DNA from: Bog-756 sp963777665
GTDB lineage: Bacteria > Actinomycetota > Acidimicrobiia > Acidimicrobiales > RAAP-2
Assembly (NCBI GenBank): GCA_963777665.1
Contig: CAVZRJ010000004.1
Location: 186,001-250,000, forward strand
Reading direction: 5' to 3'
Length of the DNA stretch: 64,000 nucleotides
The notes beneath the pieces were generated by a model, which made no database searches, was not told the origin of the DNA, and was given only the letters and a program-made list of their open reading frames with translations. Each line of letters opens with the position of its first letter. Position 1 is the stretch's first letter. The translations under genes were made by a program, and so were the position numbers. Below, in pieces: positions 56,258 to 64,000 of this stretch.

Positions 56258-56758
56258 CTATCCGACAACGGTGATCTGCCAGACCAGCGGTGCTCCGGGG
56301 ACAGGAGTGCACGGCGTAGGGTTGCACACGTCAGGGCCTGCGACGAACGGCACATCGACGGAGGCAGAACCGTTCCCGATCGCTCGGAGATCGGCGGTGA
56401 AGGTGAAGCCGGAGGCATGGCTCGACAGCAGAGTCAACACTCGACCGTCTGAGATGGTCGGAGGTCCCGGCCACCGACCGCCGGACGTGGCTTCCCCACC
56501 GGTCAGCACAAGGATCGAATCGACTCTCACGCACACCGGAGTCACTCCCTCACTCGGCTGCCAGCTGACATCGACTGTTCCACTCGCACAGGCAGGGCTG
56601 CTGGGATTCGTCGATGCCTCGGCGATCCCTCCCATGGTGGTCCGTGTCGCTGGGGAAGAGTCGGGCATCTTCCTCGAGTTGACCGAGGTCGACGGCGAGG
56701 AACACCCGACCACGGACAGACTCGCCGCCACCACGAGGGCCAGTCGCCACTTCACCAC
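56258..56758 (-). CDS. Small lipoprotein of unknown function
   Basis: A 166-residue exported protein. VKWRLALVVAASLSVVGC is a lipoprotein signal with lipobox SVVGC, followed by a Ser/Thr-rich stretch, then CASGTVDVSWQPSEGVTPVCVRVDSILVLTGGEA, SSHASGFTFTADLRAIGNGSASVDVPF and a C-terminal CNPTPCTPVPGAPLVWQITVVG. Four Cys in the mature part may pair. The beta-strand pattern suggests a small immunoglobulin-like domain. The start is a GTG at 56758. Same orientation as the ParB-like gene with a gap of 71 bases. Confidence 0.68.
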   Translation of the reverse strand: MVKWRLALVVAASLSVVGCSSPSTSVNSRKMPDSSPATRTTMGGIAEASTNPSSPACASGTVDVSWQPSEGVTPVCVRVDSILVLTGGEATSGGRWPGPPTISDGRVLTLLSSHASGFTFTADLRAIGNGSASVDVPFVAGPDVCNPTPCTPVPGAPLVWQITVVG

Positions 56759-56855
56759 ACCAGCAACTTAGCAATGGGTTCGTCGTCGAGCCTGTGGGGT
56801 TTATGCCGATCGGCCTGCCGGAAAGGACCTACGTCACCACCGAGGCAGGTATCCC

Positions 56856-57338
56856 TCAGCTGGCGGTGGCGATCCGGGCGAGGTTGTCGACCGATTGTTC
56901 CAGCATCGCCACCGGTACAACCGGCCATGTCACGCCTGAACGCATCTCCTCAGAAGCATTCGCCCAGTCGCAATAGTTGGTGACTTCAGTCTCCTCCTCG
57001 CTCACGGGATCGAGCAACCATCCATAGACGTGACCGAATGGCGGATTGTCCCCAAATCCGATCGTCCACTCGATCAGATGGTCGGGGATGATCTTCGTAA
57101 CCGTGTTGCGAACCTGGTACTTCTTCAGGTTTGGGATGTCGCCCAGCGGCTCACGGTCCATGTCCATGTCGAACGTCTCACCGACCTTTGTCAGTGGTCT
57201 GTCGTCGGGAGCCGCATCGAGCATCCCGGATCCATCGATCGCAACCTGGCCAGAAGGACTGGAGACGATTTCAAAGAGCTTGCTCGCGGTAGCAGCGATT
57301 CGTCGGGTTGCGGACACACGATCGGTTGACACAAACAC
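56856..57338 (-). CDS. SRPBCC-family protein (polyketide cyclase/dehydrase-like)
   Basis: A 160-residue START-like protein: STDRVSATRRIAATASKLFEIVSSPSGQVAIDGSGML, KVGETFDMDMDREPLGDIPNLKKYQVRNTVTKIIPDHLIEWTIG, GWLLDPVSEEETEVTNYCDWANASEEMR and a C-terminal helix MLEQSVDNLARIA. This is a ligand-binding fold common in actinobacteria, with no enzyme function assignable. A GTG at 57338 or a GTG at 57332 starts it. GAGAGG precedes as a weak ribosome site. It lies downstream of lsr2 in the same orientation, 73 bases away. Confidence 0.85.
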   Translation of the reverse strand: MFVSTDRVSATRRIAATASKLFEIVSSPSGQVAIDGSGMLDAAPDDRPLTKVGETFDMDMDREPLGDIPNLKKYQVRNTVTKIIPDHLIEWTIGFGDNPPFGHVYGWLLDPVSEEETEVTNYCDWANASEEMRSGVTWPVVPVAMLEQSVDNLARIATAS

Positions 57339-57411
57339 CTCTCAATCGTTTAGCAGGTTGCTTTGCGTAGCGAGACAAGGTCCTAACACCAAGGTTCGGT
57401 CGGTGCAGTCC

Positions 57412-57774
57412 TCACTTCTTGGTGGCCGCTCGCCACTTCTCGACCACATCGTTCGAAATCCTGCCACGCGGTGCGATCTTGATCCGGTGGGCCTTGGCCC
57501 ACTCGCGAACCTCACTACGGTCGTAGCCTTCGGAGCGGCGACGGGATTGGCCAGTTGCCCGTGTGGATTTGCCAGCTCGGCCGCTTGCCGACCGGCGAGT
57601 ACCTCGTGCCCGGTCCACATACGGTCTCAGCGCTCTTCGGAATTCGCTGGCGTTCGACTTTGACAAGTCGATCTCATAGTTCTTTCCATCAACGGAGAAC
57701 TTGACGGTCTCTGCGGCCGCAGTTCCATCGAAATCATCGACAAGTGAAACCGTTACCTCTTGAATACGTGCCAT
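57412..57774 (-). CDS. lsr2: Lsr2 family nucleoid-associated protein
   Basis: A 120-residue Lsr2. The N-terminal dimerisation domain (EVTVSLVDDFDGTAAAETVKF, DGKNYEIDLSKSNASEFRRALRPYVDRAR) is followed by a basic linker and the C-terminal DNA-binding domain EVREWAKAHRIKIAPRGRISNDVVEKW with the AT-hook-like RGR at 103-105. Lsr2 bridges AT-rich DNA and silences foreign genes in actinobacteria, functionally like H-NS; it is essentially confined to Actinomycetota and so supports the taxonomic guess. ATG 57774 is preceded by AAGGAG. Confidence 0.94.
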   Translation of the reverse strand: MARIQEVTVSLVDDFDGTAAAETVKFSVDGKNYEIDLSKSNASEFRRALRPYVDRARGTRRSASGRAGKSTRATGQSRRRSEGYDRSEVREWAKAHRIKIAPRGRISNDVVEKWRAATKK

Positions 57775-58028
57775 GCCACTCCTTGTGGGTCGCTGTCAAT
57801 CGGACAACCTAGCAAGCATGACTGCGCACGACAGACGCGGCAGCGGGATCCCGTCCGATGACCAGGTCACTAATACCGGGTCTTGTCAGGCCATTTCCAA
57901 CGATGCATCCGGCCTCGAGTTTGAGGTCAAAGGGACAGAATCCCAGGCCCGGGGCGATCGTTTGGCGAAAGTCATGACTGACGACCTCTCCCCCTCCAGG
58001 GGGCATCATCGTCACCCACAATGGAGTC
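57775..58028. other. Region upstream of lsr2
   Basis: About 250 bases between lsr2 (leftward) and the end of the esterase gene (leftward). No gene is recognisable. A small open frame at 57809-58021 lacks a ribosome site and family features. The lsr2 promoter should lie here; TAGGTT about 40 bases upstream of the lsr2 start is the best -10 candidate. Confidence 0.3.
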
Positions 58029-59012
58029 TTATTGCCCCGGAACGTGCTCTCGGAGCCATAATTCCTGTCGCTGCGACCACAGCTTGGTTATCCCACAGTC
58101 GAACATGATGAACGCGTGCGGCATTTCTGGTGCGACAAAGAGCTCGACCTCAACACCGGCAGCCGCGGCGCGGTTCGCCAACATGAGAGAGTCGTCGAAT
58201 AGGTGGTCGCACGTACCGACGGTAACGAAGCATGGCGGAAACCCACGCAGGTCGGCGAACGCGGGCGAGATCTCGGGCGCGCGGCGTTGGTCGTCGGTCA
58301 GACCCGGCAGGAAACAGTCTGAGATGAGGGACGTGGCCTCAGGGCTCAGGACATCAAAGCCATCCTGAGGGCGACGTCCGCGCTGGCTCGGCGATCGCCC
58401 CCAGTCAAAAACACCGAAAAGGAGATTCAAGCCTTGCACCCGGTCGATCGCTTGGAGCTCGTCACGAATGCGGAGTGCCACGATTGCGGCCATATACGCC
58501 CCCGCCGACTCGCCGCCGATGAGCATCGACGAGCACCCGAACTCTTGTTCCGAGTGTTGAAGGAGCCAGCGTGCGACCGCGGTGCCGTCGTCGGGACCCG
58601 CAGGCCACGGGTGCTCGGGGGCCTTTCGATAGTCGGAGGACACCACTGCGACGCCAAAGTTCTTCGACAGCTTGCTGTTGGGAATGTCCATCACCGCAGG
58701 CGTACCCGAGACCATTCCGCCACCATGGAAGTGGAGGTACACAGCACGAACCGGTCCGTCGGGCCGAAAGATGCGACACGGAACACCAGCGATCTCGCGC
58801 ACCTCCGCATCAGCCAAGGGAAACGTCACCGCGTCCATCGATTGCCGCAGTCCCGTGAGCATCTGCTCCCGAGTGGCGCCCTCGGGCGTGGGTTCTCCCA
58901 GGGCGAGTGTGTCTCGGCCGGAATCGACCGCGGCCCGAGCTTCTGACCGCAATGCCTCGATCTCGTCGGACCACAGTTGGATTCTGGCCACGTCGGCTGC
59001 GTCTCTCCTCAT
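58029..59012 (-). CDS. HSL-family (alpha/beta-hydrolase) esterase
   Basis: A 327-residue esterase. The oxyanion-hole motif HFHGGGMVSG is at residues 94-103, the nucleophile elbow GGESAGAYMA has Ser169, the acid is in VTVGTCDHLFDDSL and the His in PEMPHAFIMFD. This is the classical hormone-sensitive-lipase/arylacetamide-deacetylase pattern. Substrates are short-chain esters or acetylated small molecules. ATG at 59012 (MRRDAADVARIQLW) is chosen; a GTG at 59063 would add 17 residues, and the frame is open to 59177. Divergent from the methyltransferase at 59127. Confidence 0.9.
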   Translation of the reverse strand: MRRDAADVARIQLWSDEIEALRSEARAAVDSGRDTLALGEPTPEGATREQMLTGLRQSMDAVTFPLADAEVREIAGVPCRIFRPDGPVRAVYLHFHGGGMVSGTPAVMDIPNSKLSKNFGVAVVSSDYRKAPEHPWPAGPDDGTAVARWLLQHSEQEFGCSSMLIGGESAGAYMAAIVALRIRDELQAIDRVQGLNLLFGVFDWGRSPSQRGRRPQDGFDVLSPEATSLISDCFLPGLTDDQRRAPEISPAFADLRGFPPCFVTVGTCDHLFDDSLMLANRAAAAGVEVELFVAPEMPHAFIMFDCGITKLWSQRQELWLREHVPGQ

Positions 59013-59114
59013 CGGCGGAAGCCCCAAAATGATGCCATAGGTCGCGACAGGGTTCGAATGCCACACCAGGTCAAGGGGCTCTGTGCAGACCTCGCCGGGT
59101 CCTCGTCTCGACAA

Positions 59115-59120
59115 TACGAT
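59115..59120 (+). promoter_or_regulatory. Probable -10 element, leaderless methyltransferase-like gene
   Basis: TACGAT, then 6 bases, then GTG at 59127. Same hexamer and spacing as at 22510. No clear -35. Confidence 0.45.
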
Positions 59121-59126
59121 GTCGGT

Positions 59127-59894
59127 GTGAGAACGCAGCCCGCAGGGGACTTCGACTACGAACGCTTCGGCCAGCACTACTCCACGGTGAGGCGCCCTGA
59201 TCCACGGATAGCCACCCTGGTCCGTGGGGCGCTCGGCGAAGCCACTTCCATCATCAACGTTGGCGCTGGTGCCGGTTCCTATGAGCCAGTCGATATCGAG
59301 GTCACTCCGGTGGAGCCGTCGGCTTTGATGCGTTCGCAGCGGTCATCGATCTTGGCGCCGGCCGTCGATGCAGTAGCCGAGCACCTTCCCTTCCCTGACA
59401 ACACATTTGACGCGGCGCTCGCCTCGATCACGATCCACCAGTGGAGGGATCTCCCCAGGGGATTGAGCGAGATCCGCCGGGTCACGACAGGGCCCGTCGT
59501 CATCTTGACCTTCGACCCCCTGTCACTCCGGGAGTTCTGGCTGGCGGACTATGCCCCGGAGCTCATGGCACACGAGACCGGGCGAATGCCTCCCATCGAG
59601 TTGATCTTGGAATTGCTCGGCGGGCAGACAACCGTCCAGCACATCCCTCTGCCGGCCGACTGCACTGACGGGTTTGCTGAGGCACTCTTCGGACGCCCCG
59701 AGGCGTTCCTCGATGAAACGGTCCGACGGTCGCAATCCGCTTGGGGTTTCGTCGACCGCCAGGTCGAGGAAAGATCGGTCGAAGCCCTTCGCATCGCCCT
59801 GGCCGACGGAACCTGGGATCAGAAGCATGGGGCATTGCGGACAGTGGCGGACTACGCAGGCTCGCTCAGGTTGCTATCCGCACATCAGGCATGA
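59127..59894 (+). CDS. SAM-dependent methyltransferase-like protein (Methyltransf_11)
   Basis: A 255-residue protein. The motif I region is TSIINVGAGAGSYEPVDIEVTPVEPSALM and the methyltransferase 11 hallmark is AEHLPFPDNTFDAALASITIHQWRDLPRGLSEIRRVTTGPVVILTF. The segment between motif I and motif II is shorter than usual, a known variant. Homologues occur widely in actinobacteria with unknown substrates. The GTG at 59127 precedes RTQPAGDFDYERFGQHYST, the usual opening. It ends 57 bases before the next gene and could be co-transcribed with the following operon. Confidence 0.88.
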   Translation: MRTQPAGDFDYERFGQHYSTVRRPDPRIATLVRGALGEATSIINVGAGAGSYEPVDIEVTPVEPSALMRSQRSSILAPAVDAVAEHLPFPDNTFDAALASITIHQWRDLPRGLSEIRRVTTGPVVILTFDPLSLREFWLADYAPELMAHETGRMPPIELILELLGGQTTVQHIPLPADCTDGFAEALFGRPEAFLDETVRRSQSAWGFVDRQVEERSVEALRIALADGTWDQKHGALRTVADYAGSLRLLSAHQA

Positions 59895-59951
59895 TCTTCG
59901 TCGCCGTCAGTCCAACTCGACAGACGGTCCCAATGAGAGGAGCATCAAGAG

Positions 59952-61067
59952 ATGGGCTACCGAGTGATCCAATGGGCCACGGGAGGCGTGGGACGTGCAG
60001 CCATCGAAGGGGTCCTCGGGCATCCTGACCTCGAGTTGGCGGGGGCCTGGGTCCACAGCGCGAACAAGGAGGGAGTCGACCTCGGCACACTGGTCGGCCG
60101 AGACCCGGTCGGGGTGACGGCTACGCGCGACGTCGGTGCCCTGCTGGCCACCGAGGCCGACTGCGTGCTCTACAGTCCGTTCATTGCCGACCCGGCGACG
60201 GTGACCGCCATTCTCGAGTCAGGTAAGAACGTGGTCACGCCGCTCGGTTGGTTCTATCCCACCCCGGAGGAGCGGGCTCGAGTCGACGCGGTGGCGGCGG
60301 ATGCCGGAGTCACCCTCCACGGAACCGGAATCCATCCGGGCGGCATCACCGAGCGGTTCCCGCTCATGGTCTCCGCCCTGTCGGGATCGATCAGGCACGT
60401 GCGGGCCGAGGAATTCTCGGACATCCGGACGTATGGCGCCCCCGACGTCGTGCGCGACTGGATGCTGTTCGGCGCGACCCCTGAAGTGGCTGCCACGAGT
60501 GTCATGGCCGACGCACTGGGGGCCGGATTCCGCCAGTCAGTGTTCATGGTCGCCGATGAGTTGGGATTCGACATCGATGTGGAACTCCGGACGACCCACG
60601 AGACGGCCGTCGCCACGGCGCCCATCGATTCGCCGATCGGCTCGATCCAACCCGGCCTGGTCGCCGCACAACGCTTCCGGTGGGAGGCGACAATCGACGG
60701 AGTTCCGGTGATCACGGCCGCCGTCAACTGGCTCATGGGACAGGAGCACCTTGACCCCGAATGGCGATTCGGCCCAGAAGGAGAGCGATTCGAAGTGGAG
60801 ATCACGGGCGATCCGAGCTGCCTCACGACGTTCAAGAAGCTGCACCCCGAGACAGTAGAAGCGGGCCTGGCGCGGAATCCCGGTGTGGTGGCCACCGCGA
60901 TGCACTGCGTGAATGCCATTCCCTATGTCTGTCGTTCTCGGCCCGGACTCCTGACGTATCTGGACCTCCCGCTCGTGGCGGGGCGGGCGGCTCGCGATCT
61001 CAACCGGAACATGCGCACGCCCATCCGCGGCACCAACGGTGCGACGGGTACCAGTCTCCACCCATGA
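59952..61067 (+). CDS. NAD(P)H-dependent amine dehydrogenase-like (DapB-fold, 2,4-diaminopentanoate dehydrogenase-like)
   Basis: A 371-residue DapB/Gfo-like dehydrogenase. The Rossmann motif is YRVIQWATGGVGRAAIEGVLGHPDLELAGAWVHS, followed by DCVLYSPFIADPATVTAILESGKNVVTPLGWFYP and GTGIHPGGITERFPLMVSAL in the catalytic region. Actinobacteria carry many such paralogues, often within steroid- or terpenoid-degradation gene clusters, with unknown substrates. A ribosome site GAGAGGAG lies about 9 bases before the ATG. Its stop overlaps the start of the downstream SDR (ATGA). Confidence 0.86.
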   Translation: MGYRVIQWATGGVGRAAIEGVLGHPDLELAGAWVHSANKEGVDLGTLVGRDPVGVTATRDVGALLATEADCVLYSPFIADPATVTAILESGKNVVTPLGWFYPTPEERARVDAVAADAGVTLHGTGIHPGGITERFPLMVSALSGSIRHVRAEEFSDIRTYGAPDVVRDWMLFGATPEVAATSVMADALGAGFRQSVFMVADELGFDIDVELRTTHETAVATAPIDSPIGSIQPGLVAAQRFRWEATIDGVPVITAAVNWLMGQEHLDPEWRFGPEGERFEVEITGDPSCLTTFKKLHPETVEAGLARNPGVVATAMHCVNAIPYVCRSRPGLLTYLDLPLVAGRAARDLNRNMRTPIRGTNGATGTSLHP

Positions 61068-61888
61068 TCCTCGACCGGTTCGCCCTGAACGGCCGAGTTG
61101 CAATCGTGACCGGTGCCGGGCTTGGAATCGGGCGCGGAATCGCCATTGGGCTGGCTGAGGCGGGGGCGGACGTCGTACTGGCAGCCCGCACGGAGTCTGA
61201 CCTCGACGAGGTGGCCGGCCACATCGAGCGGCTCGGCCGTCGAGCCGTGGTCGTGCCGACCGATGTCACGGTGGCCTCGGCTTGCGAGCACCTCGTGTCC
61301 GAGGCAGTGGAGCGGTTGGGCCGGCTGGACGTCCTCGTCAACAATGCAGGGGGCGCCATGCCGCGGTCCGCGATGGACACCAGCGAGGGATTCATGGCCC
61401 GGACGTTCGCCTTCAATGTCACCGCCCCCCTGACCCTGACCAAGTTGGCGGCGCGGCAAATGGTCGACACGGTTGGCCGTGGCGCTGTCGTCAACATCTC
61501 GTCGCGGTCGGCCAGCATGACCCAAACCATGTTTGTCGCGTACGGGTCGGCGAAGGCGGCACTCGACCGGATGACCCGAAATATCGCTCCCGAGCTGGCG
61601 CCACGTGTGCGGGTCAACGCCATCGACGTGGGAGGCGTCGCAACTCGATCGCTCGACGTCGTGCTGACCGACGACGAGCTGCGTGAGCGATTCATTGTCG
61701 GGACGCCGATGCATCGCCCGGGCGAGCCGGAGGACATCGCCTGTGCCGTCCTGTACCTCGCGTCTGACGCCTCGTCGTGGGTGACCGGGAAGGTATTCGA
61801 GGTCGACGGTGGCGCCGAAGCCCCCTCCATCCAGGTCCCGCCGCCGCCGCTCGAACCAGAGCCTCGGGACGATCTCCGTCGAACGTAG
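61064..61888 (+). CDS. SDR-family oxidoreductase
   Basis: A 274-residue classical SDR: RVAIVTGAGLGIGRGIAIGLAEAGADVVLAART, DVLVNNAGGAMPRSAMD, the catalytic Ser in VVNISSRSASMTQT, and the Tyr/Lys pair in VAYGSAKAALDRMTRNIA. The end carries the SDR dimer motif WVTGKVFEVDGGAE and a Pro-rich tail of 20 residues. Coupled to the DapB-like gene upstream (ATGA overlap) and followed 84 bases later by a P450 gene; together they look like part of a catabolic or tailoring operon. Confidence 0.94.
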   Translation: MILDRFALNGRVAIVTGAGLGIGRGIAIGLAEAGADVVLAARTESDLDEVAGHIERLGRRAVVVPTDVTVASACEHLVSEAVERLGRLDVLVNNAGGAMPRSAMDTSEGFMARTFAFNVTAPLTLTKLAARQMVDTVGRGAVVNISSRSASMTQTMFVAYGSAKAALDRMTRNIAPELAPRVRVNAIDVGGVATRSLDVVLTDDELRERFIVGTPMHRPGEPEDIACAVLYLASDASSWVTGKVFEVDGGAEAPSIQVPPPPLEPEPRDDLRRT

Positions 61889-61972
61889 GCTGTGTCGAGT
61901 GGCTCCTTCCACCAGGGCTCCCGTTCTGGCAGGATCTGAGGGCCGACTACCCGCCGCACGAGGACGACGCCC

Positions 61973-63226
61973 ATGGCTGAGATCGTGGCTGATCGTGAAC
62001 ACATCGAGCTGGACCTGACCGATGCGGAGATCTACCGACGCGGATTCCCTCACGAGATCTTCACGACCCTGCGTCGGGACGCACCGGTCCGATGGCAGGC
62101 CTTTTCAGACGACTTCCCCGGCCGTCACGATGCGGGCTTCTGGGTACTGTCCCGGCACGAGGACGTACAAGCGGTCAGCCGCGAACCTGAGCTCTTCAGC
62201 TCATACGACGGGCCCAGCCTGAGCAACCAGCCCGAGATACGCGGGAACATGCTGGTGAGCATGGACGGACGCGATCACGTCAGGCAACGGCGCCTGATCA
62301 ACGCGGGGTTCACCCCGCGCATGGTCCGTCAACTCGACCAGAACACCCGGAGATGGGCGGTGTCGATCATCGACAAGGCCCTGGAGCTCGGGACGTGCGA
62401 CTTCGTGCGGGATGTCGCCTACCAGCTCCCGATGCACGTGATCGCGGACATCGTCGGGATCCCACTCGAGGACCGCGAGTGGTTGTTCGCTCTCACCACA
62501 CAGTTCCTCCAGGCGGGGGACGCCGAACATCCCGTCACTCTGGAAGAGCAGTGGCAGCTCCAGGCCCAGATGTTCGAGTATGCCCAATCGCTCGGGCAGG
62601 CGAAGCGGTCAGACCCGAAAGACGATGTGTGGACGATCCTCTCGACCGTGGAGATCGAGGACGATGAGGGCAACCGCACAGCCCTGAAGGAGATCGAGCT
62701 GGACCTGTTCTTCCTCCTTCTCACCGTCGCCGGCAGTGAGACAACCCGCAATGCGCTCTCCCTCGGTCTGCTCACTCTCCTCGACCAACGCGATCAGCTC
62801 GACGCCCTGCGTGGTGAGCCGGAGGCAATCCCGGTCGCCGTCGAAGAGATGCTGCGCTGGTCCTCTCCGGTTTCCTACTTTGCTCGAAGGGCCACGCGCT
62901 CCACCGAGATCCGAGGTGTGCCGATCGCGGAGGGAGACCGGGTGACGATGTGGTATCCGTCGGCCAACCGCGACGAGGACGTCTTCGCCGAGCCATTCCG
63001 GTTCGACATCCGCCGGTCCCCGAACCCGCACGTTGCGTTCGGTGGCAGCGGTGCTCACTTCTGCCTGGGTGCCAACCTCGCCAGGCGCGAGATGATCATT
63101 CTCTTGGAGGAGCTCTTCGCCCGGACGCGGGAGATCGAGGTGCTCGGACCGCCTTCGTACAGCTGGCTCGGGATCTACAATCCCATTCTGCTTGCCATGC
63201 GGGAGTTACCCGTGCGCCTGGCGTGA
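61973..63226 (+). CDS. Cytochrome P450
   Basis: A 417-residue soluble P450. The I-helix has TVAGSETTRNALS, the K-helix ExxR is VEEMLRWSSPV, and the heme loop reads FGGSGAHFCLGANLARREM. The I-helix motif AGSETT and the HFCLGANLARRE signature are common in CYP125/142-type and related steroid- or terpenoid-oxidising P450s. The ATG at 61973 is in a suitable context (about 84 bases after the SDR stop). Expected to use a separate ferredoxin partner. Confidence 0.95.
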   Translation: MAEIVADREHIELDLTDAEIYRRGFPHEIFTTLRRDAPVRWQAFSDDFPGRHDAGFWVLSRHEDVQAVSREPELFSSYDGPSLSNQPEIRGNMLVSMDGRDHVRQRRLINAGFTPRMVRQLDQNTRRWAVSIIDKALELGTCDFVRDVAYQLPMHVIADIVGIPLEDREWLFALTTQFLQAGDAEHPVTLEEQWQLQAQMFEYAQSLGQAKRSDPKDDVWTILSTVEIEDDEGNRTALKEIELDLFFLLLTVAGSETTRNALSLGLLTLLDQRDQLDALRGEPEAIPVAVEEMLRWSSPVSYFARRATRSTEIRGVPIAEGDRVTMWYPSANRDEDVFAEPFRFDIRRSPNPHVAFGGSGAHFCLGANLARREMIILLEELFARTREIEVLGPPSYSWLGIYNPILLAMRELPVRLA

Positions 63227-63284
63227 CCCGGCCACTCCTGCTCGATCGTCCATGGATTCTCCATGAGACGACGTTCCGGGGAGC

Positions 63285-64000
63285 TCATGGCTCGATCGGA
63301 CGCGTACCCCCTGGGGTGAGAACGGCGACTCCCGCTGGCTGAGACACGTACGAAGACCCGAGTCCCGTCACGAGCGCGTCGCCGACAGTGGCCACGCCCG
63401 ACCAGGTTGGCCCGGGGACAGCAACCGTGTCGAGGAGCCTGCCGGATGAGCCGTCACGGACCGCGATCGCCGTCCCGTTGGCCGGACCGTTGAAGGTCAT
63501 GCCCCCGGCGACCGTGGTGGGGGCGAACGACGCTGAAGCATCGGCCTGCCAAGCGACTGCACCGGAGGCAGCATCGAAGGTGTTCACGGTCGGTTGCTGC
63601 GTGGGAGTGTCCCGGGGATTGCCCGGGTCACACAGGACCTGAGTATCTTTCTCGAAGCGGCCGAAGTCACCGATGGCGGTGGTTGCGTACACCCGCCGGC
63701 CGTCGAATGCGGTCGTCGCGATGAATCCGCCCGAGAAGCCTCCGAAGACGACGTTGGTGGCCCATCGAAGGTGGCCGTTGGCCGGATTCAGTGAGTAGTA
63801 GGTCCCGTTCTTACTGCCCGCTCCGATGAACGTGGCAATCCCTCCAGCGGTAGTGCCTGCATTGACGGAGGCTCCGAAGTCCCAGTCACAGGCGAGATGG
63901 CTGATCCGCGGGCGGTACACCCACGCCAGGTGCCCGTTGTCGATCTGGAGGGCAAGGATCACTCCGGATAGCGGCTCGGTGTTGGTGAAGCCGCAGTCTG
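63285..64000 (-). CDS. PQQ-type beta-propeller protein, C-terminal part (partial)
   Basis: The frame is open through the window edge, so the start lies beyond 64000. It contains repeated propeller units: ILALQIDNGHLAWVYRPRIS, NGTYYSLNPANGHLRWATNVVFGG, TFDAASGAVAWQADASASF, and NGTAIAVRDGSSGRLLDTVAV, with the alternating Trp/Leu-x-Trp pattern of PQQ_2/BamB-like repeats. Two Cys (CDPGNP and HLACDWDF) are present. Relatives are secreted quinoprotein-like or scaffolding proteins. No evidence here shows whether it binds PQQ. Confidence 0.75.
   Translation of the reverse strand, partial: DCGFTNTEPLSGVILALQIDNGHLAWVYRPRISHLACDWDFGASVNAGTTAGGIATFIGAGSKNGTYYSLNPANGHLRWATNVVFGGFSGGFIATTAFDGRRVYATTAIGDFGRFEKDTQVLCDPGNPRDTPTQQPTVNTFDAASGAVAWQADASASFAPTTVAGGMTFNGPANGTAIAVRDGSSGRLLDTVAVPGPTWSGVATVGDALVTGLGSSYVSQPAGVAVLTPGGTRPIEP

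Noticed and set aside
57809..58021. 70-codon leftward frame upstream of lsr2
   Set aside because: No ribosome site, no family features, and it occupies the region expected to hold the lsr2 promoter.

Overview
The window is high-GC chromosomal DNA with frequent GTG starts, an Lsr2 nucleoid protein, two ordinary cytochromes P450 and one divergent one, many secreted lipoproteins, and many start codons lying 6-8 bases after a TANNNT hexamer, as in leaderless mRNAs. Together these point to an actinobacterium, probably an environmental Acidimicrobiia- or Mycobacteriales-like lineage; this is inferred from gene content only. I see no rRNA, tRNA, CRISPR array, insertion sequence or phage genes.

Layout. 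1-2923: end of a phosphate transporter operon (pstS tail, pstC, pstA, pstB) closed by a strong hairpin. 2995-7634: an APC amino-acid permease, a frameshifted ECF-type sigma factor, a secreted phosphodiester-glycosidase-like (NAGPA) protein and a small membrane protein. 7900-16700: a duplicated secretory cassette made of an IPT/TIG-repeat protein, a Thr-linker exported protein preceded by a 13-codon leader ORF, and a NAGPA-like lipoprotein. Copy A has lost its TIG gene except for about 13 C-terminal codons; copy B is intact. A P450, a DHFR-like reductase and an ArsR ghost lie between the copies. 16750-22950: CocE-type hydrolase, aldo/keto reductase, a frameshifted encapsulated ferritin with its cargo peptide, a glycine-oxidase-like flavoprotein and two VOC proteins. 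23000-27600: arylsulfatase, enoyl-CoA hydratase and a D-2-hydroxyacid dehydrogenase.

27900-37600: secreted HEYAE-motif protein, divergent HxlR regulator/MFS exporter with a coupled thioesterase, DUF2834 protein, divergent P450, SDR, enoyl-CoA hydratase, amidohydrolase and a secreted G1 (glutamic) peptidase. 37778-42518: a tightly overlapped operon of sulfotransferase, alkylsulfatase-like hydrolase, SDR, VOC protein and a frameshifted zinc alcohol dehydrogenase, suggesting a small-molecule pathway with a sulfate-ester step. 42640-52900: DUF2630, ICMT-like methyltransferase, epimerase, flippase-like membrane protein, ArsR-SRPBCC pair, several lipoproteins, TfoX-like, ankyrin and Cys-rich proteins, and a sulfide:quinone-reductase-like flavoprotein. 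53300-64000: methyltransferases, aquaporin, ParB-like protein, Lsr2, HSL esterase, an operon of a DapB-fold dehydrogenase, an SDR and a P450, and the C-terminal part of a PQQ-type beta-propeller protein.

Main points of interest: the duplicated TIG/Thr-linker/NAGPA cassette with its conserved leader ORFs and signs of gene conversion and decay; the recurring leaderless promoter layout; and the sulfotransferase-alkylsulfatase operon. Three otherwise convincing genes (sigma factor, encapsulated ferritin, alcohol dehydrogenase) each carry a frameshift of one or two bases, which may be real decay or base-calling error.
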